Shown: positions 27,607 through 33,757 of the stretch, one piece after another
How positions within the stretch are numbered: position 1 is the first letter of the stretch
Layout: every line of letters starts with the position of its first letter
Assembly (NCBI GenBank): GCA_938035125.1
Contig: CALHNS010000045.1
Span: forward strand, 1-33,757
From: an uncultured Granulosicoccaceae bacterium
GTDB taxonomy: Bacteria > Pseudomonadota > Gammaproteobacteria > Granulosicoccales > Granulosicoccaceae
DNA: 33,757 nt
Direction of reading: 5' to 3'
The notes under the pieces: generated by a model
What the model was told of the DNA's origin: nothing
Database searches by the model: none
What the model saw: only the letters and a program-made list of their open reading frames with translations
Position numbers and translations under genes: made by a program

Positions 27607-28671
27607 TTACGCCTTATGAATCACCCCTCGTGCTTTGGCCCTCGCTTCCCAGTTGCGTCGCGCTAATACCTGCATGTCATCTGTGGCATCCAGTTCATCA
27701 ACAATCTCCAGCCCCAGTAACGTTTCAATCACATCCTCCATGCTAACGAGCCCTTCGGTGCCACCGAACTTGTCATCAACCACTAACGCAATGTGTTCTC
27801 GCTCAGCCACAAATTGATCAAATAGCTCAGGTATTGGAAACGATTCTTTAACGGCAATCAGCGATCGACTGATGTCTTTAACCGGCGTTTTATCCTCAGG
27901 GTTACTCACCAAACGCGTTAGCATTTCATCTTTTAAAAAGTAACCAGTAATCGTATCTGAATTGTCTCGATACACCGGGATTCTAGAGAAGCGTAAGTCG
28001 GGATGGTTTGCATGAAATTCATCCAACGGGGTGTTTTCATCCACACTGACCATAACGGTTCGAGGCGTCATGACATCGGATGCGCGCACATCTTTAAATT
28101 TTAAAAGGCTTTTGAGTAAGCTGGATTCACCTTCATCAAACACCCCTTCACGCGCGCCCAGTTCGGCCATAGCCGTAAAATCTGCACGGCTGAGCACACT
28201 GGCTTTTTTGTCTTTTTTCAACACCCGTGTGATGAGTTGGCTGACAAACACCAAAGGTGTTAACACCAATATGACCCACTTTAAGCATTTCACAGTGAAA
28301 GAAGCTAACTCACGCCAATAATTGGCACCGATGGTTTTCGGAATAATTTCAGATAACAATAAAATCGCTAAAGTCATCACCACAGGCACGATGAGTGTGG
28401 CCATAATGGAGGCGCCCCAAATCGCGGTGGCTTGTGCCCCAACACCAATAGCCCCAACGGTATGTGCAATAGTGTTCAGAGTAAGGATTGCCGCTAACGG
28501 TCTGTCGATGTTGGCTTTGAACTGCTGTAAGGTTTCACCTATCTCGCCCCCCTCTTGGGTTTTACGTTCGGTAAACGCGGGAGTGATGCTTAACAACACG
28601 GCTTCCCAGATCGAACACAGAAAAGAAAAAATGATAGAAACCAAAAAAAAGACAATCAGTAAGGTGTACAT
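27607..28671 (-). CDS. CNNM-domain/CBS-pair membrane protein (CorC/HlyC-related)
   Basis: Inner-membrane protein of the CNNM/DUF21 family, linked to magnesium or other divalent cation transport. About 354 residues from ATG 28671 (MYTLLIVFFLVSI); an ATG at 28728 would add 19 residues. Helices at about 2-22, 55-75, 80-105 and 112-135 contain LCSIWEAVLLSITPAF and LLLSEIIPKTIGANYWRE, both hallmarks. The CBS pair follows (VMTPRTVMVSVDENTPLDEF and HIALVVDDKFGGTEGLVSMEDVIE). It ends soon after the CBS pair, so the C-terminal CorC_HlyC domain of longer members is absent. Divergent from the RNase J-like gene. Confidence 0.9.
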   Translation of the reverse strand: MYTLLIVFFLVSIIFSFLCSIWEAVLLSITPAFTERKTQEGGEIGETLQQFKANIDRPLAAILTLNTIAHTVGAIGVGAQATAIWGASIMATLIVPVVMTLAILLLSEIIPKTIGANYWRELASFTVKCLKWVILVLTPLVFVSQLITRVLKKDKKASVLSRADFTAMAELGAREGVFDEGESSLLKSLLKFKDVRASDVMTPRTVMVSVDENTPLDEFHANHPDLRFSRIPVYRDNSDTITGYFLKDEMLTRLVSNPEDKTPVKDISRSLIAVKESFPIPELFDQFVAEREHIALVVDDKFGGTEGLVSMEDVIETLLGLEIVDELDATDDMQVLARRNWEARAKARGVIHKA

Positions 28672-28769
28672 AGGGTGATATTCACTCGATTCTTTCGCCA
28701 AATGCGAACGATAGCCCGCAATGCCCATGGTAGTTCATGCGCTCATTCGTTGCAGATGGAAACTGCACA

Positions 28770-30143
28770 ATGACGCCAGGCCAAAACGATGTTTGGTTCG
28801 TGCCACTCGGTGGTTGTGGCGAAATCGGCATGAACATGAATGTGTACGGTCATGACGATAGCTGGCTCATGGTTGACTGCGGGATCACTTTCCGTGACCC
28901 CGATGGCACTAATCGCTCAGGATACCGCGTGCAAATGGCTGACCCTAGCTTCATTGCTGAACGCCGCGAATCCTTGCACGGCCTTGTGCTAACCCACGCA
29001 CATGAAGATCACATAGGGGCGGTACCCCATCTATGGCGAAAGCTCCAATGCCCCATATTTGCCACCGCATTCACCGCTGAAATGCTTCGACGAAAACTGG
29101 TTGAGCATGGGCTGGAAGGTAAGGTGCCCATTCATTTGGTGGAAGCCGGCGACAGGCGCCGCATTGGCAGCTTTTATGTGCAATGGGTTGCTCATACTCA
29201 CTCCATACCAGACCCTTGCGGGGTTGTGATTGAAACCCCTGACTTGCGCATTTTTCATACAGCTGATTGGAAGCTTGACCCAGAACCCCTCGTGGGGCAC
29301 CACTACGCAGAATCCACGTATAAAGCGTTGGGCAGCGCAGGAGTAGATGTCATGGTGTGTGATTCAACCTGCGCACCGGTGCCCGGTCATTCCACATCGG
29401 AAGCGGCGTTATATCCTGGATTAAAACATCACGTTGAAAATGCCACAGGCCGCGTCGCGGTGGGCTGCTTCGGCAGTAACATCGCAAGGCTTAAAACCTT
29501 AGCGCGCATCGCAAAAGAAACCGATCGCCAGTTGGGGCTTTTGGGGCGTTCGTTAATCAACACAGTCAATGCTGCACGTTCAGTGGGTTTGTGGGACGAA
29601 TCAGCCGAAATCGATGTTGCACACTTAGGTTATTTACCGCCAGAAGCGGTGTTGTTGGTGGCAACCGGCAGCCAAGGTGAAACCCGCACCGCATTAGATC
29701 GGCTTAGCCGAGAATCACTACGAGAACTTACGCTAACGCCTGGGGATTTGGTGTTGTTAAGTGCGCGCGCTATTCCTGGAAACGAAACCGAGATCGACAA
29801 CATGGTGCAACGGTTTGCAAAAATGGGGGTTAACGTTGTTCGCCCTGAAACCACCGATCAACTCATTCACGCATCCGGGCACCCCGCGCAAGAAGAGTTA
29901 GCTCTTCTGTATGAGTGGACGCAACCTGACGTTCTGATTCCCGTTCACGGTGAAATTGAGCACATGGATGCGCAGGTAGATGTCGCTCGAACCTATGGCA
30001 TTCCTCGAAGGCTAAGCGGGGTAAACGGAGATTTATTTGTACTGGCGCCAAACAAGGCCGTTAGACGAGAAGCGGTAGCAACAGGAAGGCTGGGGGTGGG
30101 ACGCAAATCGCTTGATAAAATAGCGTCTAAACAAGCTGGCTAA
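28770..30143 (+). CDS. RNase J-like beta-CASP metallo-beta-lactamase ribonuclease
   Basis: Probable RNA-processing nuclease, 457 residues from ATG 28770 (GGA nine bases upstream); an ATG at 28737 adds 11 residues. Metallo-beta-lactamase motifs: DCGITF, His76-x-His78-x-Asp80-His81 in LTHAHEDHIGA, His144 in AHTHSIPD and Asp166 in HTADWKLDP. The beta-CASP insertion and C-terminal motifs (GSQGETRTAL, ASGHPAQEEL, LIPVHGEIEH) are also present. At roughly 100 residues shorter than Bacillus RNase J1, it appears to lack the C-terminal domain. RNase J is not found in E. coli but occurs in some other proteobacteria. Whether it acts as an exo- or endonuclease cannot be told. Confidence 0.9.
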   Translation: MTPGQNDVWFVPLGGCGEIGMNMNVYGHDDSWLMVDCGITFRDPDGTNRSGYRVQMADPSFIAERRESLHGLVLTHAHEDHIGAVPHLWRKLQCPIFATAFTAEMLRRKLVEHGLEGKVPIHLVEAGDRRRIGSFYVQWVAHTHSIPDPCGVVIETPDLRIFHTADWKLDPEPLVGHHYAESTYKALGSAGVDVMVCDSTCAPVPGHSTSEAALYPGLKHHVENATGRVAVGCFGSNIARLKTLARIAKETDRQLGLLGRSLINTVNAARSVGLWDESAEIDVAHLGYLPPEAVLLVATGSQGETRTALDRLSRESLRELTLTPGDLVLLSARAIPGNETEIDNMVQRFAKMGVNVVRPETTDQLIHASGHPAQEELALLYEWTQPDVLIPVHGEIEHMDAQVDVARTYGIPRRLSGVNGDLFVLAPNKAVRREAVATGRLGVGRKSLDKIASKQAG

Positions 30144-30889
30144 TTAGCGTTTACCTTTATGAGCTGGTAACCCTCCCGACGTAGACGCCGCAATTGCCAC
30201 ACCCCCTCTAAACCCAGAGACATTTTCTTGCGCAGCCTGCAAGCGGCTGTATCGATTCTGCGAGAGTCAGTAGTTTCAGGTAAAGACCAGACCGCATCGA
30301 GTAATTCAGGAATGGAGATAATGCGCTCGCGATGTTCAAATAGGTAACGGGCTAATTCAAATTCACGCGGGCTAAGCCGAAGGTTTTTTCCATCCATTCT
30401 TACCGCGCGTCGTGATAAGTCAAAATGATACGGCCCTAACTTCCATTCATCTTGAACGGGTTCTTTATGTAGACGCAGCCCTGCCACCAACCTTGCTTGC
30501 ATCAATCGTGGGGATTCATCCAACGCAATAACGTGGTGAGCGCCAGCACTTAGGTAAGTACACACGGTGTTTTCGTCCATAGAATCTGCCAGCACCAAAA
30601 CTCGTTTATAACGGCCAGTAAGCTGCGCAAGTTCATCCGTTAAATGATCGGTAAACCCTGCGCTAGATTGGTTGTTCATTTTGCTAGCACCGCGCGCGCA
30701 CACCACCACACCAAATGTACTGGGCACAACCGTTGGACTGATTTCAGACTCGAACAGATCATCCGCCAACGAATGCATATCTTTGTGAGAAACAACGTCA
30801 AACGGTTCGTTGCAGAGCAGCGAACTCACCAAATGAACATCATCGTGCTCGGCGTGTAACAGTGCAATTTGGTGCTTATGGTCGTTCAT
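30140..30889 (-). CDS. orphan winged-helix regulator with degenerate receiver domain
   Basis: 249-residue OmpR-type regulator with no kinase nearby. The N-terminal half has a receiver-like layout (IALLHAEHDD; FGVVVCARGAS; RVLVLADSMDE; SAGAHHVIALDES). The phosphoacceptor Asp of strand 3, the Thr/Ser of strand 4 and the Lys of strand 5 are all replaced, so it should not be controlled by phosphorylation. The C-terminal winged helix is intact: LGPYHFDLSRRAVRMDG, LRLSPREFELARYLFEH and the recognition helix SRRIDTAACRLRKKM. Its stop overlaps the RNase J-like stop by 3-4 bases, tail to tail. Confidence 0.88.
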   Translation of the reverse strand: MNDHKHQIALLHAEHDDVHLVSSLLCNEPFDVVSHKDMHSLADDLFESEISPTVVPSTFGVVVCARGASKMNNQSSAGFTDHLTDELAQLTGRYKRVLVLADSMDENTVCTYLSAGAHHVIALDESPRLMQARLVAGLRLHKEPVQDEWKLGPYHFDLSRRAVRMDGKNLRLSPREFELARYLFEHRERIISIPELLDAVWSLPETTDSRRIDTAACRLRKKMSLGLEGVWQLRRLRREGYQLIKVNAN

Positions 30890-31280
30890 GACGTTAACCG
30901 TTTGGATGCGCCCCCCAATTGGGACTTTTTTACTCTAGATTCTATGGCTCTGCTGGATAGGCGCAGCGCCTTCGCTCATTAAGATGTTAATGTTTCGCAG
31001 CAGCCGATACGCCAAACGGTGGGTATTAGACACACCAAGTTTACATAAAACTAGCCCTATGGACAGTTGTCAATTTTTGAACACCCCGTACCTCTGACCA
31101 GCAATCTATTTCCGTGAAGTGCATCACTCTAGAAAGCTGGTTGAATTTCGAGCATATTTTTCTACGCGGCCCAGAGCACAAAACGTTGTTTTTGTTTCAA
31201 ACAAGACACGTTTGTTGGCTCTCAGATTGCAAATTGGGGTGTATATATATTAACTATGCATTTAAAGGCCTTGAAGACGG
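30890..31280. other. 391-base noncoding stretch
   Basis: No intact gene is supported. The left third carries a possible decayed LuxR-type HTH fragment (separate entry). The right part is A+T-rich, with a run GTATATATATTAACTATG about 40 bases before the next gene that could include a promoter. No convincing -35/-10 pair, tRNA or terminator was found. Confidence 0.6.
30935..31110 (-). pseudogene. possible remnant of a LuxR-type HTH domain
   Basis: On the minus strand a short frame ends at 30935 and reads CKLGVSNTHRLAYRLLRN, close to the last two helices of LuxR/GerE domains (RKLGVSNRTEA-type). Just upstream, in another frame, lies LTTVHRASF, which resembles the preceding recognition-helix segment (KTVHRH-type). 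In-frame stops and a frame change break the two apart. The match is short and could be chance. If real, it is the C-terminal relic of a regulator once upstream of the orphan winged-helix gene. Confidence 0.3.
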
Positions 31281-31733
31281 ATGCCACGCCTGAATAACCT
31301 AACCGATAGAGCTACTCAGCGTACTCTTTATTTTGTGGTGCTCGTTTGGGCGATAACGCTGCCCATAACGGGCTATGCTTATCAATGCGGGAACGGCAAC
31401 ACCTCGTGCACGCTATCTCAGTTAGCCAGTTTTTTAGATCGCATCAAACCAGGCTTTGAAACCACAGATGTTGTCTACGATCAGATTTACCACGAAGGTG
31501 AATCCACCATTGTGTTCATACAACGAATCAAACACACGATGAATAAATCACAGCGAGAATTCGTTAAAGAGCATGGGGCTAATAAAGAGTCTAACCTAAA
31601 AGAGCTTTGCACCGACGAGGATCTAAAGCCGGTGTTACTACAAGGCTTAAAGTTAAAGTACGTCGTTCAAGATATTGATCGACAGGCGATCAATACCTTC
31701 GTCATCGAACACAGCGATTGCCTAGCGAATTGA
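31281..31733 (+). CDS. small exported cysteine-containing protein, unknown function
   Basis: 150 residues, not recognised. A hydrophobic stretch at about 16-31 (LYFVVLVWAITLPITG) followed by YAYQC is consistent with a signal peptide or an N-terminal anchor. The mature part contains four cysteines (Cys36, Cys43, one in LKELCTDED and one in HSDCLAN), enough for two disulfides, and is mixed alpha/beta in character. A gap of only 15 bases separates it from the acyltransferase gene, so it may belong to the glycan cluster. The ribosome site is weak. Confidence 0.72.
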   Translation: MPRLNNLTDRATQRTLYFVVLVWAITLPITGYAYQCGNGNTSCTLSQLASFLDRIKPGFETTDVVYDQIYHEGESTIVFIQRIKHTMNKSQREFVKEHGANKESNLKELCTDEDLKPVLLQGLKLKYVVQDIDRQAINTFVIEHSDCLAN

Positions 31734-31748
31734 TTATACTTTAGGCCT

Positions 31749-32288
31749 ATGACGGGCCTAGTTGATTATTGTCGGGTTTTACTTAAGCTTAAAGCGATCG
31801 GCTCGAGCGTACAGCTACCCTACCGTAATCCTCGCGCCGCCAAACAGGTAAAGTTTGGTAAGAACGTCAAAATCCGCAAACACGCTTGGTTTTCCTTAAC
31901 CCCTGACTGTGAAGTCTCCATTGGTGACAACACGCGCATTGGGCGTTACTTCGCCGTGTCTGGTGTGGGTTCCAGCATCACCATAGAAAATGATGTGCTG
32001 ATGTCCGAGCGCGTGTTTATTACTGAAAGCCATCATGATTTTGAAGACATCTCTCGCCCGGTTCAAAGCACTTCGGTTTCCGGTGGACCTGTGTTCATTG
32101 GCGCAGAGTCTTGGATTGGCATTGGCGTTTGCATTATGCCCAACGTTCGAATTGGTAAACACTGTGTGATTGGTGCCAATTCCACCGTTACAAAAGACAT
32201 CCCCGATTATTGCATTGCGGCAGGTTCCCCTGCGGTGGTTCGAAAGCGCTATGATTTTGATAAAAAAAGTTGGGTGCCCGCCTCATGA
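31749..32288 (+). CDS. hexapeptide-repeat (left-handed beta-helix) acyltransferase
   Basis: 179-residue WbbJ-like O-acetyltransferase that probably acetylates a surface sugar using acetyl-CoA. Hexapeptide repeats run from about residue 35 to 165 (KNVKIRKHAWF, CEVSIGDNTRIG, SITIENDVLMS, GPVFIGAESWIGIGVCIMPN, VRIGKHCVIGANSTVTKDIP). The catalytic-type histidines are in FITESHHDFED. The end AAGSPAVVRKRY is typical of these enzymes. It overlaps the next gene by ATGA, so the cluster is translated together. Confidence 0.92.
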   Translation: MTGLVDYCRVLLKLKAIGSSVQLPYRNPRAAKQVKFGKNVKIRKHAWFSLTPDCEVSIGDNTRIGRYFAVSGVGSSITIENDVLMSERVFITESHHDFEDISRPVQSTSVSGGPVFIGAESWIGIGVCIMPNVRIGKHCVIGANSTVTKDIPDYCIAAGSPAVVRKRYDFDKKSWVPAS

Positions 32289-33073
32289 ACGAACCCAATG
32301 TGGTGCTAACCACCTATTTCACCGGCAAGCCCGACCCACAAAAACGTAGCCGCGGCCGCTTTAACTATGTAAAGCGATTCAAAACCTATTTAAAAGCTAA
32401 ACGCGGCGGCGCTGATGCTGAAAAATTCGGTGTCGCGGGCGCTGATGATTTTGAACGCATTCAGGTTTGGTATGACAGCTTATTAAAAGTGGGCGGCAAG
32501 GGTGTTATTTTTCACGATTGCCTCAGTGATTGGTTTATCGAAAAATACACACGCCCTGAAATTGTTTTTGAACGCTACGATTTAACCAGTGAGCGCTCAA
32601 TGAACGATGAGCGCTATTACTGTTACTTAAGCTACATCCAACGAAACGCTCATGTGAAAAACGCCTTCTTGCTTGATTTATTCGATGTGGAATATTTTCG
32701 CAACCCATTCGATTTAATCGATGATGCATCTTACGATATTTATTGCGGCGGAGATCCTGGCGAATACAACGACAAGCTGAATGGCGAGAAGATGCAGGCC
32801 ACATTTGGCAAGGCACACTACGAAAACGAGATCAAGCTTCATGCTGGTACTTGCGGCGGCAATCGTGAAAACCTGATGAAGCTATTGGTTCGGATGACGG
32901 AAACATTTGATGATTTAACTCGAAAAGGCATCATGGATAACGTCAATATGGCGGTATACAACAAATGCGTATACGACCTTTTCAGTAAAGATCGCATTCT
33001 GTGGGGGAACCCATTAAACAGCCGCTTTAAAGCTTACGAAGCCAGCGGCAATTTCGCTATTCGCCATAAATAA
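32285..33073 (+). CDS. glycosyltransferase-like protein (GT-A type, tentative)
   Basis: 262 residues from ATG 32285. Features that suggest a nucleotide-sugar transferase are an N-terminal strand VVLTTYFTGKPDP, the acidic strand NAFLLDLFDVEYFRNPFDLI with a D-x-x-D-type metal-binding motif, and later LHAGTCGGNRENLMKLLVRM, resembling the acceptor-side loop of GT-A enzymes. No exact family is recognised. The context, between a sugar acyltransferase and an FkbM methyltransferase, supports a role in glycan synthesis. No signal peptide is seen. Confidence 0.72.
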   Translation: MNEPNVVLTTYFTGKPDPQKRSRGRFNYVKRFKTYLKAKRGGADAEKFGVAGADDFERIQVWYDSLLKVGGKGVIFHDCLSDWFIEKYTRPEIVFERYDLTSERSMNDERYYCYLSYIQRNAHVKNAFLLDLFDVEYFRNPFDLIDDASYDIYCGGDPGEYNDKLNGEKMQATFGKAHYENEIKLHAGTCGGNRENLMKLLVRMTETFDDLTRKGIMDNVNMAVYNKCVYDLFSKDRILWGNPLNSRFKAYEASGNFAIRHK

Positions 33074-33099
33074 GCGAACACTAAAGGCCTTAAGAAACC

Positions 33100-33756
33100 A
33101 TGCTGGTTAGATACTTTGATTTAGGCACCTTCAAAGGCGGCGAATTGTCCCGCATGAACACTTTGCTGGCCAAACACCCGCAGGTAACGGCTTATGAAAT
33201 GTACGGCTTTGAAGCCCACCCCAAATTAGCTCGGCACTGCCGCTTGAAGTTCCTATTTAACAAGCGAGTGAACATTGTAAATACCGCCTTAGGCGATAGC
33301 GAAGGGGAATGCACCCTGTACTTAAATCGCAATTTGGTGGGTTCTTCCATTTACGCCGGTAAAAATAATGTTATCGCTGGGCGAGAAATTACTGTACCCA
33401 AACAAAAATTATCCGATTGGCTTCGCGCTCATCAGTTAACCGATGCAGGTCAGAGCTTCAATATCATCAAGTCCAACATAGAAGGTGCTGAACTGGAAGT
33501 GTGGAATGACTTAGTGAACGAAAAACTTGTGTCCTTGTTCGACTTATGGCTAGGCCCCAAAGAAGGCTATGACGGTTGGGCTGAAGATTTTAAAAAGATA
33601 AAAGGCATGGAAGATAAAGCGGATGCATTAGGTGAAAGCTTTAAAGCACACGGCGCCTACGTTCATCGCTTCAGTAGCTTTGATAAAAACATTGCGAATT
33701 CGGATATTGACGGTGTGTTTCAAGCAGCAGTTAATAAGTGGCAGGGTAAACAATAA
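33100..33756 (+). CDS. FkbM-family methyltransferase
   Basis: 218-residue SAM-dependent methyltransferase, complete up to the stop codon two bases from the window end. The glycine-rich opening YFDLGTFKGGELS, the acidic YGFEAHPKLARHC strand, TALGDSEGECTLYL and NIIKSNIEGAELEVW follow the FkbM order; in the last, the usual Lys-x-Asp-x-Glu-Gly motif is Lys-Ser-Asn-Ile-Glu-Gly. It probably methylates a sugar on the glycan built by its neighbours. It starts 26 bases after the glycosyltransferase-like gene. Confidence 0.88.
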   Translation: MLVRYFDLGTFKGGELSRMNTLLAKHPQVTAYEMYGFEAHPKLARHCRLKFLFNKRVNIVNTALGDSEGECTLYLNRNLVGSSIYAGKNNVIAGREITVPKQKLSDWLRAHQLTDAGQSFNIIKSNIEGAELEVWNDLVNEKLVSLFDLWLGPKEGYDGWAEDFKKIKGMEDKADALGESFKAHGAYVHRFSSFDKNIANSDIDGVFQAAVNKWQGKQ

Positions 33757-33757
33757 A

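Noticed and set aside
31213-31255. sigma70 promoter for the exported-protein gene (TTGGCT ... TATATT)
   Set aside because: The spacing between the best hexamers is about 25 bases, or 13 with the alternative TTGCAA, outside the workable range.
1-33757. CRISPR arrays, insertion sequences, integrases, toxin-antitoxin or phage-defence genes
   Set aside because: Looked for on both strands; no repeat array, transposase, recombinase or defence-type motif was seen.

Overview
The window reads as chromosomal DNA of a free-living, probably marine, gammaproteobacterium. The basis is a block whose gene order is typical of that class: rlmE-ftsH-folP-glmM-tpiA-secG-tRNA-Leu-nuoA...L, with yhbY divergent from rlmE. 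Base composition is near 50% GC. No insertion sequence, phage gene, CRISPR array or rRNA was seen. The genus cannot be fixed from the sequence alone.

1-10.4 kb, minus strand: eleven complete genes and one partial gene of the proton-pumping NADH:quinone oxidoreductase (complex I), nuoA to nuoL, tightly packed with several overlapping starts. nuoC and nuoD are separate genes. nuoL runs off the left edge, and nuoM and nuoN would lie beyond it. 10.4-17.0 kb, minus strand: tRNA-Leu(GAG), secG, tpiA, glmM, folP, ftsH and rlmE. Two tandem terminators separate ftsH from folP. Candidate control hairpins precede tpiA and ftsH. 17.0-19.4 kb: yhbY (plus), overlapping tail to tail with an OmpR-type two-component pair (minus).

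19.5-23.1 kb, plus strand: a YacL-like protein, a DUF937 protein, then a tightly overlapping three-gene operon. The operon encodes a four-cluster ferredoxin, an aldehyde ferredoxin oxidoreductase (AOR) family tungsten/molybdenum enzyme, and a MoaD/ThiS-like protein ending in Ala-Gly rather than Gly-Gly. This is the most distinctive metabolic module in the window. 23.0-25.0 kb, minus: a large exported protein with a carbohydrate-binding-like N-terminus, CARDB/DUF11-like repeats, an acidic linker and a C-terminal anchor; its end overlaps the moaD-like gene. 25.1-27.1 kb: two mutually antisense small ORFs, then a membrane protein with an acidic linker and a coiled coil.

27.2-30.9 kb: a Tat-exported high-potential iron-sulfur protein, a bidirectional terminator, a CNNM/CBS membrane protein, a short RNase J-like beta-CASP protein, and an orphan winged-helix regulator whose receiver domain has lost its phosphorylation residues. 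30.9-31.3 kb is noncoding, with a possible decayed LuxR-type HTH fragment. 31.3-33.76 kb, plus: a small exported cysteine protein followed by a likely surface-glycan cluster (hexapeptide acyltransferase, glycosyltransferase-like protein, FkbM-type methyltransferase), which probably continues to the right.

Complex I, HiPIP and AOR together point to a respiratory, redox-versatile cell. No wholly new defence or mobile system was recognised. The best candidates for undescribed biology are the AOR operon with its Ala-Gly MoaD-like protein, the pseudo-receiver regulator convergent with the RNase J-like gene, and the unassigned membrane coiled-coil protein.
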